From Theropithecus gelada (taxonomy: Eukaryota; Chordata; Mammalia; Primates; Cercopithecidae), in contig NC_037683.1 in NCBI RefSeq assembly GCF_003255815.1, positions 77,249,440 through 77,313,439 on the forward strand: a DNA stretch of 64,000 bases, given 5' to 3'. Below the pieces are notes generated by a model. The model was given only the letters and a program-made list of their open reading frames with translations, had not been told where the DNA came from and ran no database searches. Below are positions 14,311-31,724 of this stretch, one piece after another (position 1 is the first letter of the stretch; each line of letters opens with the position of its first letter). The translations under genes were made by a program, and so were the position numbers.

Positions 14311-14741
14311 TTTTTTTTTTTTTTTTTTTTAAACTTCTATATTCAAGGGTACATGTGGTGCAGGATGTGCAGGTTTGTTACATAGGTAAACGTGTGTCAT
14401 GGGGGTTTGTTGTACAGATTATTTCATCACCCAGGTATTAAGCCTAGTATCCATTAGTTATTTTTCCTGATCCTCTCCCTCCTCCCACCCTCCTCCCTCT
14501 GAAAGGCCCCAGTGTGTGTTGTTCCCCTCTATGTGTCCATGTGTTCTCATCATTTAGCTCCCACTTATAAGTGAGAACAGGCAGTATTTGGTTTTCTGTT
14601 CCTGTGTTAGTTGGCTAAGAATAATGGCCTCCAGCTCCATCCATGTCCCTTGCAAAGGACATGATCTTGTTCTTTTTTAATGGTAGCATAGCATTCTGTG
14701 GTGTGTATGTATACATTTTCTTTATCCAGTCTATCATTGGT
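14311..14741 (-). mobile_element. L1 3' end (primate L1)
   Basis: Reverse-strand L1 3'UTR and ORF2 end (GTGCAGGTTTGTTACATAGG, TCCCACTTATAAGTGAGAAC, AATGGCCTCCAGCTCCATCC). About 430 bp, 5' truncated, low divergence. Confidence 0.93.
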
Positions 14742-14806
14742 AGGATTTTAGACATACAAAAATTAGCTAAATACCTACTACTGTGAATCATGTATTCGTT
14801 TTTACC

Positions 14807-14980
14807 TTTTTTTTTTTTTTTTAAAACAACAGGGTCTCATGTTTTCCAGGCTGGGGTGCAGTGGCATGATCATAGCTCACTGCAGCTTCAGACTCCTCAA
14901 GGAGGGCTCAAGTGATCCTCCCACCTCAGCCTCCCAAGTAGCTGGGTCTACAGGTGCATGCCACCATGCCTGGCTTAATT
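14807..14980 (-). mobile_element. Alu fragment
   Basis: Inverted 170-bp Alu piece, truncated after CACCATGCCTGGCTTAATTT; old. Confidence 0.85.
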
Positions 14981-15067
14981 TCTTCACTTTATCCTGGGTA
15001 CAAATAGCCTGAGATTTACAGAGAGATAACTGAGTGATGCCAACTAGGTTTGTAAAGAATTATGTTA

Positions 15068-15362
<295 letters not shown>

Positions 15363-15484
15363 TTATGTTGAGGAGCCACTGGGCTACCAGTCATTTCTTA
15401 CTTATGATCAAACATATATTTAGGGCAAAGCTAGAGTATTACTGCAATGGCTATAGCATAAGGTCTTAAGATTCAGTTGGAGAT

Positions 15485-15856
<372 letters not shown>

Positions 15857-15994
15857 CTATGAGATACAAGTGTCATATGGAGAGTGGGACATGAATGAGG
15901 GTTTCGAAGTTAGGGAAAACTATGGCTGAGGAATCAGCAGCCAGGAGAAAAAGCATGTTTCAAAAAGATGGCAAGCAAAGGCAAAAATGATCAT

Positions 15995-16235
15995 GCACTA
16001 GGCCTTTGCACCCTGCTTGAATAATTCTTGCTCATTCATTACGGCCTCCAGACTAATTTAACACCCCTTGTTGAATGCCCCCCAAACATCCCACTCTTCC
16101 TGATTGTAATACTCATCATTCTTTGTATGAGGACAGAGGCCTGGCATCTATCTTTTCACCATTATAATCCCAGTGCCCAGCAGGGCCTGGGGTATGGAGG
16201 GTGCTCAGAAAATATTTGTGGAACAACATCAAAAG
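15995..16235 (+). repeat. L2 3' end fragment
   Basis: AGGCCTTTGCACCCTGCTTG upstream and CAGTGCCCAGCAGGGCCTGG, then GTGCTCAGAAAATATTTGTG, typical of the L2 3' end. Confidence 0.7.
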
Positions 16236-17325
16236 GCAAGAATAAAGAGTGATGGAGGAAGTGGATCTGGAAAGAAGAGAGGCGCCCACTGGAAGTAAGT
16301 TGTGAAAACTAGAGAGAAGCCAGGTCATGCAGCACCTCTGAACCCGGTCAGAGGAGTTAAGGCTTTCTGCAGTAGGAAGCAGGGAGCCAACGGTAGTTTA
16401 TTTAATTTGAATTCGTAAGTCTAATGAATACTCCTTTTCTCCTTAAATCATTCCTTCCTGTGTGAAGTTGAGAGAACATTCAGGAGAAATCACTACAGGC
16501 TTACAAAGATACCACTGCAGGCCCACACATTCTGATCTCCAATTCTGAAATCCCCAAACCTCTCAAAGCATGTGGATTTTATTGATAAGTTTATAGCAAA
16601 CTCTTTTGGCAGCAAAACCTATCCTAAACTGAGATGAGGCTACTGGCTACTAAGGGTTCATTTCTCTCCTTGGCAGAATATTTATGAGTTTGTTATAAAA
16701 ACATTGACGTGGTTGATTCTGGCATGTTGTTGCCCTTCTCACTTACGAAGGTTGCATAATATGCAGTACATACACCACATGGCCGTTCTAAAGTCTGAGA
16801 AACTCTGAACTCCGAATTACATCTGGGCAGAGAGATTCTGACTAGGAATTGTGGACCTGCATTGCATGCTTATGTATCTGACAAATCTACAGCAGTTCCT
16901 AGAGATGGCCAGCTCTACTGTAAGCAGACCCGGAGAGGAAGAGGCAACAGGGCTCATTTTTTTGCTCTTTGTGGTCGATTCTCTCTATTCCTGGTAATTA
17001 TGTTCTGTAAAGTGCCCATGAACACTGCATTAGCAAATACTGAACCGTTGCTCCTGGGGGAAATGCAGGGTTATGTTTCTGGGAACCTTGGACACATCCT
17101 TTTCAGCAAACAATCAATATATAACATTGTTGTATTTCTTTTACAGACACCTTGTTTCATATAGATTGTTGATTTATTAATATTGACCTCACAGCCAACA
17201 GCACTATAACTCATTCCTGAATGAAGCTTTTCTAAAGCACAAATTTTCTCCCCAAGGCACATCAAATGCCTTAGGAACATCTTGTGCTTAGGAACCCTGG
17301 AGACCACTTCAACATGATGCTTACT

Positions 17326-17589
17326 TGTTTTGAAACAAGAGTCTTGCCCTGTCACCCAGGCTGGAGTGCAGTTGTGCAATCATAGCTCAAACGATCTTCC
17401 TGCCTTAGCCTCTCAAGTATCTGGGACTACAGGCATGTGCCACCACACCTGGGTTATATTAGGATGTTTTGTAGAGATGGGGTCTCACTATATTTCCCAG
17501 GCCAGTCTCAAACTCCTGGCCTCAAGTGATCCACCTGTCTTGGCCTCCCAAGTACTGGGATTACAAGTGTGAGCCACCATACCCAGCCT
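17326..17589 (-). mobile_element. AluJ-like, inside the Tigger
   Basis: Inverted diverged Alu (AAACAAGAGTCTTGCCCTGT to CACCATACCCAGCC), with part of its left arm lost. Confidence 0.88.
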
Positions 17590-17593
17590 GGTC

Positions 17594-17892
<299 letters not shown>

Positions 17893-18197
17893 GGTCCATT
17901 TTAAACAGCAAAATCACAAAAATGCAAAAAAGATGATACTAAACACACTGCAAAATGGACACTTGTTTCCAGTATGAGAATCAAAGCAAGAAAGCAGAGC
18001 ACAACTTTGTTCATCTTAGCTGGGAACATGCCTGTCGGGTGACTCAAATATTTTGCTGCTTTTTATGTACCTGTGGATGACCACGAAATCCCCATAAGTA
18101 TGGATTTTGGGGTCACAAATAAATTTTAGCAAGTAGGTGAATTCTCAAATGCAGATTCTGTGAATGACGAGGATTGACTGTATTTCCTACTTGGTCA

Positions 18198-19902
<1,705 letters not shown>

Positions 19903-19945
19903 CTGCTGAAAACAGGCCTGGACAAGATTCTCAGGGAACATATTC
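19903..19945 (-). CDS. SLC1A1: SLC1A1 exon 5 (microexon-like, 43 bp)
   Basis: Short 43-bp exon encoding the last base of Arg147 and residues 148-161, NMFPENLVQACFQQ, in the TM4 region. The acceptor is TCTCCAACAG and the donor CAG|GTAATA. Phase 2-0, so loss of this exon breaks the frame. The peptide matches EAAT3 and joins exon 4 (…LDLI-R) to exon 6 (YKTKREE…) without a gap, which fixes both borders. Confidence 0.97.
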
Positions 19946-20280
19946 CTGTTGGAGACATGAAAGGCAGTATTATGTTAGGGCAAAAAGTATTGTTTTGTCA
20001 TACCTAATATATTGGTAGAAATGAGTATAATATAAAACTAGTACTCTGGTTTCTCTTCTGGCCTCTCCTTTGCGGAATACTTCATGTATTGAGATTTCTT
20101 TTTTCCTGCAGAGCTTCACCCAAGTATAGAAAGCTCTCCTAATCGACTATCACTTAACTGATTCACTGAGTAACTGACATGCTTGCTCTCCTTGGTAAAA
20201 TGGACACTCACAGTCAAGAGACTATTTATTCTTTAATATTCTGAACATTTCTGTTTTCATCAATGACGTTGTATGCTTAC

Positions 20281-20647
20281 TGATATGGTTTGGCTCTGTG
20301 TCCCCACCCAAATCTCATGTCAAATTGTAATCCCCACATGTCAGGGGAGGGGCCTCATGGGAGGTGATTGGATCATGGTGGGTGGTTTCTCCCATGCTAT
20401 TCCTGTGATCATGAGTGAGTTCTTACAAGATTTAGTTGTTTGAAAGTGTATGGCACTTCTCCCTTCGGCCTTACTCTCTCTCCTGCAGCCATGTAAGACG
20501 TGCCTTGCTTCCCTGCCTTTGCCATGATTTTAAGTTTCTTGAGGCCTCCCCAGCCATGCGGAACTGTGAGTCAATTAAACCTCTTTCCATTATAAATTAC
20601 CCAGTCCCAGGTAGTTCTTTATAGCAGTGTGAAAATGGACTAATACA
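20281..20647 (+). mobile_element. Solo LTR, THE1 group (ERVL-MaLR)
   Basis: 367-bp complete LTR from TGATATGGTTTGGC to GGACTAATACA, flanked by perfect 5-bp target duplications CTTAC (20276-20280, 20648-20652). Plus orientation, antisense to SLC1A1. No internal retroviral genes. Confidence 0.95.
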
Positions 20648-21535
20648 CTTACCATGGGTTCATTGTATTTGTTCCCAAATTCTTTATACCAGTTGCAAAT
20701 ATCATCATAATTACTGAATTTCATATTATGTAAACCAGTGAAATAGGAGCATAAAAAGGAAGGAATGGTTTCTATAAAATCTAAGCCACATGCCTGGAAA
20801 CTCAATAAAGGCCAGTGACTAAGATTTTTATGGTTAGATTAGGTATGGGAAGATTATTGAAATTAAAAAGAAAAACTGGAAAGATTTACACTCAGCTTTC
20901 TTTGCAATGTCCAAAGGTTTTGGTGCTCTGTTCTACAGAAACTTTATCTGGAACTTGCAGATGATACGTTTATAAGGGCTGTATACGCAACAGAAACTTT
21001 AAGAAATTACCATGAGCTAACAAACTTGAAGAAAAGACCTTGACTTTATGTCAAACAATTGGTGAATAAATACACTAAGTGTTAAGTGAAAACAAAATAT
21101 GTAATGTGTATCTTATGTCCTTTTTTACGAGTCTCTGCTTTAATTGGTATTTTTTATTGATTGACCTATTTACAGCTCTGGTTGCTTTCAATAAGAGAGT
21201 TTCTCCTGTACAATTAAAAAATGGATTTATCTAAGTGCGCTTCAGAACTGACTACCAATCCATCCCAGCATCTCTCTGGAACATGTATCTGCACTTCTGT
21301 TCATCCTAAATCCTGACTCAGAAGCCTGTTTCTTCTCTTCCCTCTTGGAACCAAGACTTGGCAAGCAGTACTGGCTATGTAATTTGTGGGTTCCTGAGCA
21401 AAATGAAAGTGCACAATAATTCAAAAGTTATTAAAAATTTCAATAGAGTAACAGCAGAATATTAAACCACGTACAAGGCCTTGTGCTACTATAGGGTTGC
21501 ATGTCCTTGAAGCCACCTTGTGGCAAGACACTCAC

Positions 21536-21650
21536 CTGATGAGATCTAACATGGCATCCACCGTACTGACTTCAGGGGTGCTGCCTGTCCTGTCGATTTC
21601 AGCCACTTTCTGGGTGACACCAGGCTTAATGCTCACCACCAGCACAATAC
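21536..21650 (-). CDS. SLC1A1: SLC1A1 exon 4 (TM3 end and following loop)
   Basis: 115 bp encoding residues 109-147: [15 protein letters not shown], then [19 protein letters not shown] and DLI plus two bases of Arg. It completes TM3 and enters the region leading to TM4. The acceptor is TTGGCCACAG and the donor CAG|GTGAGT (strong). Phase 1-2, so skipping this exon alone would shift frame. Residues 125 and 128 are Ala and Asp here; my recollection of human EAAT3 is Gly and Ala. Confidence 0.97.
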
Positions 21651-22899
21651 CTGTGGCCAAGGACAGTGTCCACAGAGCATTAGGAACCTTCCAGGGCACC
21701 TGGCACAGCTAGTACCTTTAGAACAGTGGGCATGGTTATACCAGGCAATAGTGTGATGGAGAGGACCCTGAGGTCCAGCCAAAATGCTGAGCCTCCTCTG
21801 GAATCTCAGCAACCACTTTAATTACTCTTCCATTTAAATGAGTAAGCAGAAAGAACTCCGTGTGCTTGCGTGCATGTGTGTGTGTGCATGTGTGTTTAAA
21901 ATGAAGGGGCTGCATCCCAGAATTGCTTCTGGAAACACCTGCTGATGAGAATATTCTTTTTCTTGAACTTACAAGATCAGCCTAGGGAGGTGTTAGGGTA
22001 AGGATGATCCATTTTCCAGCCCAGAGAATGCATCTGATGTCTTTCTGCAACTTTTACCCACAGATGCTGGTTATCCTCCTGATAATACAAAACCAGCCTT
22101 GCCTTCCTTCCACACCATAGGTCTTCAAGTATCTCGAAAGCAGTCATGTGGGAAAATGCTGTTCCAGGGGTGGAATGAGGACAAATAGATGGGAGTTATA
22201 GGGAGAGAAGGTTCATCTCTCTGTAAGGAAGAACTGTCTACATGGCAGAGCATCTGACATCACCATTGTGGCCTTGGTAAGTAATGGGCTCCTGTCACTT
22301 GAGTGTCCAAGCCAAGGTGGGAGGCTGTAGAAGAGACCAAGACATTGGAGGGTGTTTGACTGGAGGGAAGTGAAGAAGAAAAAGGTCCTTATGCTCCTTA
22401 TTGCTCCTCCCTCAAGAGGAGGCAATGGTAATCCAAGGGGTAGGGCTCTGGTAGGGCTTTGGTAATCCAAGAGTGGGCATGGCCCACTCTTTTCCTCTCT
22501 CAGGGTTGTAGAAGGGCTATATGCCTCCAGCTAATAAGAGAGCAGGATCTTGCTTCTCATTGCTATTTTTTTCTCTGTGTCTGTCTTCCTCAGGAAACTC
22601 ATGAGATGATGTGGTTTTGTTTTATGGCAGAGTTCAGGCTCTCCTGGGTCCCTTGGCCTAATACCATTAAAGCCTCACTACATCCCACCTCTTCTTATCA
22701 GCTTATTGAAGCAGGGCTACAAGGGCCGAGCTGCTGCCACATCTGAGTACATGCTCTTTCTGTCTTCCCCCTCTGGACATTCTTCTTAAAATGTCACTCA
22801 GGGTTACAACGACCAAGCATTCTTCAAAAAACCATGCTAAAGGTATAAGAGCAGCTACTCCCTTACTAGAATTTTCTTCCTCTTACAAGTGGGATTTAT

Positions 22900-22930
22900 C
22901 CTTAACAAGGATAGCTTAACAAGGATAGCT
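22900..22930. repeat. 14-bp tandem duplication
   Basis: TTAACAAGGATAGC occurs twice head to tail with no difference. Confidence 0.9.
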
Positions 22931-23039
22931 GTTAGCTCTTGTTACTATGTGAAATGCACTAAAATGCTATATTTCTGGAAATATTTTATAATTATACTCA
23001 ACTTCGCTATTATAGACCAATTATCCACTTTAAGAATTA

Positions 23040-23344
<305 letters not shown>

Positions 23345-23353
23345 GTAGTTAGG

Positions 23354-23490
23354 GTCAGGCACGGTGGCTCATGCCTGTAATCTCAGCACTTTGGGAGGCT
23401 GAGGCAGGCAGATCCCTTGAGCCCAAGAGTTCAAGACCAGCCTGGGCAACATAGCAAGACTCCCCATGTCTCTTTTTAATTTTAAAAATA
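23354..23490 (+). mobile_element. Alu left monomer
   Basis: About 135 bp of left arm only, running to a T/A-rich end (TTTTTAATTTTAAAAATA). Confidence 0.85.
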
Positions 23491-23600
23491 TATATTTTTT
23501 AAAAAGTAGTTGAGCTTTTCTTAACACACAATTTTTTTTTTTTTTTAATCAGAAAGTAGTATTGTCAAAGTACCATAAAGTTTTCCCTTTGAAGTCTGTC

Positions 23601-23810
23601 TGCCAGGTTCAAGTGATTCTCCTGCCTCAGCCTCCCAAGTAGCTAGGACTACAGGTGCATGTTACCATGCCCAGCTAATATTTTTGTACTTTTAGTAGAA
23701 ACAGGTTTTTGTGTTGGCCAGGCTGGTCTCAAACTCCTGACCTCAAGGGATCTGCTCACCTCAGCCTCCCAGAGTGCTGGGATTACAGGCCTGAGCCACC
23801 GCGTCTGGCC
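23601..23810 (-). mobile_element. Truncated inverted Alu next to exon 3
   Basis: Inverted Alu lacking the right-arm start; ends GCGTCTGGCC, 70 bp from the exon 3 border. Confidence 0.9.
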
Positions 23811-23866
23811 GCCAACTACTTTTTGAATGAAAAAAAATTACCGTTACATAGAGCAATAAGGATTCA

Positions 23867-23992
<126 letters not shown>

Positions 23993-24380
23993 TCAAATTA
24001 CATTAATTTTAAAAGACAGGTTTCCCGCAATTTAATCCTCAAGGTGTGAAATAAAGAGCTGAGAGGTGTTCTTATCTACAGACAATGGGCAATAACATGC
24101 AATGGGCAAAAGCAACACTTCAAAATTCCAAACAGATGTAAGAGAGGGAAGCCCAGTCAGGTGCAAGTTCCCCTGCAGGCAGCTTCCCACAGCCTTGACC
24201 TCCAGGAGTGCCCTGCCTTCAGATCTTCTTGGAGTTGGTCAGAAAATGATCATAAGGAGTCCCCCTCCCACATTTGCAGTAAGAACTTTACCAAGATTTG
24301 TATTATATCATTCAACATCCCTTATGATAAACCTCCTTTGGAATTCAGTTATCTAGGAAAAGTTTATCTTGAAGATCTGA

Positions 24381-24708
<328 letters not shown>

Positions 24709-24829
24709 TGAGATAGTTTTTTTTTTTTTTTTTTAACACTTGAGAAATCATATAACTCATGATAGTTTTCCTTTCTGCCCTTTCCAGGAAGCTTAGGCTC
24801 AACTGGAAAAAATAATGTTTATATACAAT

Positions 24830-25280
24830 TATAAAAGTAATATACATTCATTATAACTATCTGAAAAAAGAGAAAAGGTAAAGATGACAACAAAAATCAC
24901 ATCATCTCATCAACCAAGTTAATATTCTGGTGAATTTTCTTCTAATATTTTTCTCAATTTTTTGTAAACAGCTGAGAGAATTTTATAGTTTTTAACCCGC
25001 TCTCTTCTTAATATTGTAGGTGTAAGCATTTTCCCTCATTGTTACAAACTCACCCTGAGGATAATTTTAATGGCTCAATAATCTGTCATGTGGCTATACC
25101 AGAATGTATTTAATGATCCACTTATTGCTGGATCTTTAAATGGTCCTGGGGCCAAATTCACAGTAATGTCATTATCCATTCTGGTTAGTGTGTTTCCTTC
25201 CTCTTTTCATGATTTTCAAATTGCTTCTGTGTAAACAACCTTATTGTGTATAGCTTTTATTGTGAGACATCTTAAAATTT
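24830..25280 (-). repeat. Probable old L1 3' region
   Basis: Blocks such as AATAATCTGTCATGTGGCTA and ATTGCTGGATCTTTAAATGG resemble L1M 3'UTRs in reverse. It is diverged; family uncertain. Confidence 0.45.
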
Positions 25281-27384
25281 CTATTTGAAAGAGGAAAGAT
25301 ATTAATAAATAATTTGCCAGGGCACAGGTAATGTCAGAGACTTACGATCATTTGGTTAGATCTCACTTCAAATGGTTCTTGGCTACCAGTAATATGACTA
25401 AGTGTTGCCCAGATTTGAAAGGGCTGTCTGGAGTGTCAAGGACAGCTGGATTAGAGGTGGAAGGCAGGCATCCCTGCTTGCCAGAAACCCTTGCTCTCTG
25501 TCAAAGATGCTCATATAAATGGAGTCAAAAGCCGTTCTCCAATTGGACTTGGACGTGGGAAATGGGCCAAGTTGAGAAACAACGGAATCATCTTTCAGCA
25601 AGCTGTCATTGGAGGTTTCAGACACTACCCAGCCTGATTTCCAAAATGAGGGTCATATTTTGAGTCAAAGGATCATTATAGAAAATGATGTTGCATATTC
25701 AGCACACATGAGTTGTCCCATAACCATTTGCAAAGCCTAAGGTACAGGGTAGCAGGAAAAAGGAAGAGGTTGTCACAAGGCAACCCCAAGGGAAAGGCAG
25801 TAAACCTGTATGGCTATCAGCATGCATAGGTAACTTTTATGTTCATTTCCCACACTAAAAGGCCTATCCATTTTTTTTAAGTGACTGGGGGATTATGCTT
25901 CTCATATATAATCATACATATTTGATGTACAGGAAAAATCTGCAAGGAAGTGATCACCATTATGACAACAGAACAAGTCATTTCTCACTCTAAACACACC
26001 ATTTCTCTGGCTGTTGATTGCTCCTTTGGAAGTTAATATTTTGAGAGAAGGTGCTCTGGCCTCTGTAGCAGCCACCCCAGAATGTTGTTAAGGGGCCATT
26101 CATCAACCTCTGGGAAAAGATTGTGCAGTTGCCATATAATGGGCATACTGCAATAGTCACATTCTAGAATAATTTTTATGATAGATTTTATTTGGTTTGA
26201 GAAAAACGCAGTTTGCTGTGTTGAAGAGTCTTTCTTTTCCTCACAGTAAGACAACGAAAGGTAACAATTAGGCAAGCAACAACAAAAAAGTCAAGAGAGA
26301 TTGAAGGCCAAAATTTAGAAACAAATTCACTATCTCATGTTTAGTTTAGGTCTCTTAAAGAGCAAATCATAATGCAAATATGTAAGCTTGCTAAGTATAT
26401 TATATGATTATAAAATATGTGCCTATTTCATTTTAGAGCTCACTGTATTGTTTTGATAACTATAATAATTATTTCAAACAAAAATCATAGGTTAAAAAGA
26501 AACAAAAAGAATCACCACCTTAACAGACTCCAAGTAACTCATCTGTAGCCCTAATATGGGATCTATTTTCAGATATATTGTCCTTCTTTGGTAGATGTCT
26601 AATTTAAGCAGATTCCAGCCCCTAAAGTGCTGACAAGTGAGAGTCACAGAGCGGTTACAGAGCTGTTCTTGGAGGTGTGTTTGGTGCTCTTTCAGGATTT
26701 TCTTCCAGCAGTGAAACAAATTAAATCTATGTGGGTAATTGTTTCCAGCATATGTTAATATGTCTTAATTTGTCTTAATGATTTGGCCATGGGCTGGTGC
26801 CTCTGCTTGTACTCCAGGACTCAGCTGGCAATAAAAGGCTTGATAATAATGAGATCTTGGTGAAAATATCTTAAACAAATACATCCCCAAGTAGACATCC
26901 AGCTTCCCCTCTGTCCTGGAGCACAGCAACTATCTTGTAGTAACTTTCGCACGGTCCTTTGTTTTCCATTCCTCTAATCTACCTCCATCCTACCGTTTTC
27001 CCAGATATATCAGATATTTACTCAAATCAACAATTATACTTCTCTGCACTGTATAGTTACCTCTACCTCTGTACAGTTACCACTGTATAGTTACCCTCTA
27101 CCTCTCTAGTCATCAATATGGGGGCAGAGCTGGCCCCCAAGTCCAGGCTCTTGCATGATTTATAATGCATTGTTGGGGATAAGAGTGGTGACCACTATAG
27201 AGGGAGAGAACAGATACAGGGAAACAGCCTAATCTTTGAAAACCTCTGTAAATAGGAACATTACAGAACTTAATGACCATAAAATGTCTGTCTGAATGGT
27301 TGTAAACACCCCACCTGCCACTAATATCAATAATGATGAGGATGATAATTATAATACAAATAATGATAATGACAATAAACACTA

Positions 27385-27597
27385 TACTGACTGCATGTTA
27401 ATGCATCATCTTTAATTCTCATTATAACCCAGGGAGGCAGGCATTATTACGCCCATTTTACAGAGGACAAAACTGTAGCTCAGAAAGGCTAAGTACCATA
27501 TAATCATAAAGCTGGTAAGGTGAGTGGTAGAGCTGGGATTCCAATCTACATTTTACCTCAAAGGCCATATTCTTAACCACTATTCCATATTGACTCT
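27385..27597 (+). repeat. MIR SINE fragment
   Basis: CATTTTACAGAGGACAAAAC, AAAGCTGGTAAGGTGAGTGG, AGAGCTGGGATTCCAATCTA and TTCTTAACCACTATTCCATA follow MIR order to its 3' end. Confidence 0.8.
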
Positions 27598-27619
27598 ATC
27601 CATGTGCTACAAAATTCTA

Positions 27620-28005
<386 letters not shown>

Positions 28006-29100
28006 TAGCATTTAGTGCGTGCTCAACAATGTTGAATGAACAAACTATAGCTTAACTCTATTATCAAATTCAGGAAAAGTTCTTTGACTTGCAAGCATGG
28101 GCAGGGGAAAGGAAGATGCTAAGCCCAAATCTCCTGGCACGTAGTTCTATCTACTGCACTGACTGTATTGCTCTAAGGCCTGAAGCTTATTGTTCACTGG
28201 GCCCCCGGTGCCTTAAATAAGGTGCTCTACGAATGTTTGTACTTGAAGCTTTCTACAGGACAGAAAGAGCTGCATTTTTTACAAGTAATCATCTCCTTAC
28301 AAATGACCCCATTTCAAAGATCCACTTGTGGGTTTGAAACTTGGAACTCAGCAGGTAGTCTCCTTAGAAACCACTTATACATGGTGGTTTAGTTTGGTTC
28401 CCAGGGCAGCCAACGAGAACACTTTTCGCCATAAAAGACTCCACAGGGGAACATATGTAACATCTTAGTCTTTTTCAACCTTGTTTTGTTGTTGCTATTG
28501 TGCAACCCACCCCCCAAAGCCTTTTTCCTAATCACCACCCCTGTGAAATTCTAAAACCACAAACTGTGTATATAGTAAATGTATATAGTAAATGATACAT
28601 GTATTTTTTACATAAAACAAGTAAGATTTTCTCCCCCAACTCACTACCACCAAATAAAAACAGCTTTTGCTACCTTGGGGACAATATTGTCTTGGTGAGA
28701 ACTTGTGGTCTAGCTCAATGAATGTTGACTGTGAGAATGAGAATCCAGGCACTAGACTCTTACTGGCGGGACATCAGAGAGCAGGCCCACCTTAGTCCCA
28801 GACAAGTAAAACCTCATTTGTACTTTATTTCTGAGTTTTCACTCTCAATGGCCACCTGTGTTTCTTGCTCTCAGCCCATCTTTGGTGGCTGGCAAGGTCT
28901 AAAGGACCCCCTTGCTTTACGGTTCACTATCAGAACTCGTTTCTCCTGGGAGCTGAAAGCTGTCCTATAGGAGGTGATAAATGAGAGGGAACCAAGCAGG
29001 TGTGATGGCATCTGCACAGAAATCAGCCGTGAGTATTTAAAATGTTTATAGTAATTGGACAGTAACTTTATTTCTGTTGAATGTAATAATAAAAAATAGG

Positions 29101-29440
<340 letters not shown>

Positions 29441-30254
29441 TCATATGTCTATTTTTAATATAATTTTTCTAGTAATTTGCTCTAACTATGGTTTATGAAG
29501 GTTATTGATCTGTAACAGATCAGAAATTTTAACAACTGAATTTGCTCCATCCAGTTGAAAAACTAGATGTTTTGTGAAGCCCTGGTGCAGAGACTAGGTA
29601 CTGTGGGTTTTCAGAGGAGCCTGAGCTGTCACCAGATTGAGATGACCAGGAGAGGCTTGATGGAACAGGTGGCACCTGAACTGGGCAGAAAAAGAAGAGC
29701 ACGGTTCCAGTTCCTTGTGAGCCCAGAGTTGTCCATTAGAACCTGGGACAGTTTTGAGGCTGGGCTGTGGCCTAGAAACAGGGATAAAATCCCCAGTTGT
29801 CCTTGGAAGTCAGGGGCACCTGCTAGCTCTTTATTTTAGGAAAAGGCATTTATTTGCTTTTTTCACCTCGGGAGAAGGCTCTGATGAGCAAGGGTGTTGG
29901 CTCCCAGCCAAAGCAGTAATCATCTGAACTTTTTACAAAAACACTCCAAAGGAAGCAGTTGCCTGGCTAAACAATAGCATGTTTTAAAAATAAACATCCG
30001 AGGGCAAAAGACTCCTCCTAGAGCTCTCTGATTAAGCAACCACCCACTGAGAACAAAGCTTTCGTGACAATCTCTCCACATTGCTGTTAAGGTATCAAAA
30101 TTCAATCCCTTATTGGAAGTTCTTTTAGGTCTGGCATTTGGCGGTGTTACGCCATTATAAGTGAACACCACATCCAAGAAACTCACTGTTGCATAGAAGT
30201 TAAAACTCGCCATGTGGATGACTCCTGTCTCTGTCACCAGCAGAGAGGCCACCT

Positions 30255-30500
30255 GTGCAGAGAGAAGGCATGGGCTTTGGTGGGACAGACTGGGCTCAAA
30301 TCCCAGCCTCCTCCCAGACTCAGCTTCTCCATCTATAAATTGGAGGATCTGAAATGCCTCTATCACCTTTAGGTTAATTGTGAGGAGCAAAGTGAACAAC
30401 CAACCTCAGCTTGCATAGCTGTTGTGAGGATTAGAAAGAATGTATAACAGGCCTAATACAGTGCCCAGGACACAGTGTGTTCGTAGTAAATAGCCTCCAT
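30255..30500 (-). repeat. MIR SINE fragment
   Basis: TTCTCCATCTATAAATTGGA and GCTGTTGTGAGGATTAGAAA then CAGTGCCCAGGACACAGTGT in MIR reverse order. Confidence 0.7.
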
Positions 30501-30584
30501 GGTTACTGAATAAATGATAAAGATGATGCACGTCACTGAGCAAATGGAAAGCATTCAACAAGCATTAACTGATTCATTCCTTCA

Positions 30585-31112
30585 CTACACAGTCACTAAA
30601 GAGATCTTTTAAAAACGTAAATCAGGTCATTTTATACATCAGGATAACCCTTCAATGGCACTGAAGGTAAAAAGAGAAAATCCTTACCTTGGCCAACAGG
30701 CCTTGCAGGGGAGACACCTGCCTGCCTCTCCAGCCCCGCCTTGTGCCATCTTCCTGTCTCATCCTCTCCTTCAGCCTCTTCTGGATCAGACTAAGCTCCT
30801 TCCCACCCCAAGGCCTTTGCACAGGCTCTTCCCTTTGCCTGGAGTGCTCTTCCTCACTCTTCATCTGGCTTTTAAATTCTTTCCTCAGAATCCTTCCCCG
30901 ATTATCCAGCCTAAACCAGGGTGTCCTGATTTCCTTGCTTGGCATCCTGTCTCAACAATTTTTATCATTGGTTCATTATTTTACATCTCTTTCTTGCTAG
31001 GGTTTAAGCTCCACGAAGGCAGGAGACCTAGATATCTGCTTGTTCACGAATGTATACTCAGTGCCCAGCACATAGGAGATGCTCAATAAACATGTTGATT
31101 GAATGAATAACA
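30585..31112 (+). repeat. L2 3' end
   Basis: CAAGGCCTTTGCACAGGCTC, CTTTGCCTGGAGTGCTCTTC, AGCTCCACGAAGGCAGGAGA and a CAATAAACATGTTGATTGAA end are classic L2. Open frames in it are not genes. Confidence 0.85.
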
Positions 31113-31204
31113 GTTATTTAAGTATGGCTGCCTGCCCTGGATCCCTCTCCCAGGCTCTGGCCCCTTGGCAGCAGAGTGCTGCCAGAACAAAACTTGCCAG
31201 TTCC

Positions 31205-31350
31205 AGCTGCTGCCCTTATGATCTGTGTGATCTTGAAAAAGTGGCTTAATCTGTCTTCAACCTCCTGTTTCCTTATCTCTAAAGATGGAGTTAAGGTCCC
31301 ACCTACTTGACGACTTCATAGGGCTGCTACGAGGATTAAATAAACAGGTT
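31205..31350 (-). repeat. MIR SINE fragment
   Basis: GTTTCCTTATCTCTAAAGAT and GGGCTGCTACGAGGATTAAA match MIR reverse landmarks. Confidence 0.65.
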
Positions 31351-31724
31351 CACAATTTTTAAATTCCAAAATGTTTCTTTTATTCCCCAGGGAAAACAAA
31401 GCAGGATATGATCTTACTTTGTTAATCCAGGGCATAGGGAAATCTCTGCAGCCTTGATTAGTACTCCCTGGATGTTCAAAGGGAAAGGAAGAGGCAAAGG
31501 GGAGCATGCAAAAGCTTTCCGTGCATGTGTCACCTATCACATCTACTTTTCTCAGAGACATTAAGAACTCTCTTAAAATAGGTAATATCTCCACTCTAGG
31601 CTATTTGGTGATGTTAACAAAATAAACTGGTCCTTAAGCAGAATCAGCTAAAGGTCCCCTTGAAGCCTCTGTCAGCTGGTCCACATTTGAAGTTCAAAAC
31701 ATGCGTCAAAAAGCAGTGGGCTCT

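Noticed and set aside
29920..30399. 159-codon minus-strand frame, the longest in the window
   Set aside because: No family resemblance, overlaps a MIR at one end, no splice context; length is within chance for this much sequence.
30655..31089. 144-codon plus-strand frame
   Set aside because: Lies wholly within an L2 3' end with no splice or start context.
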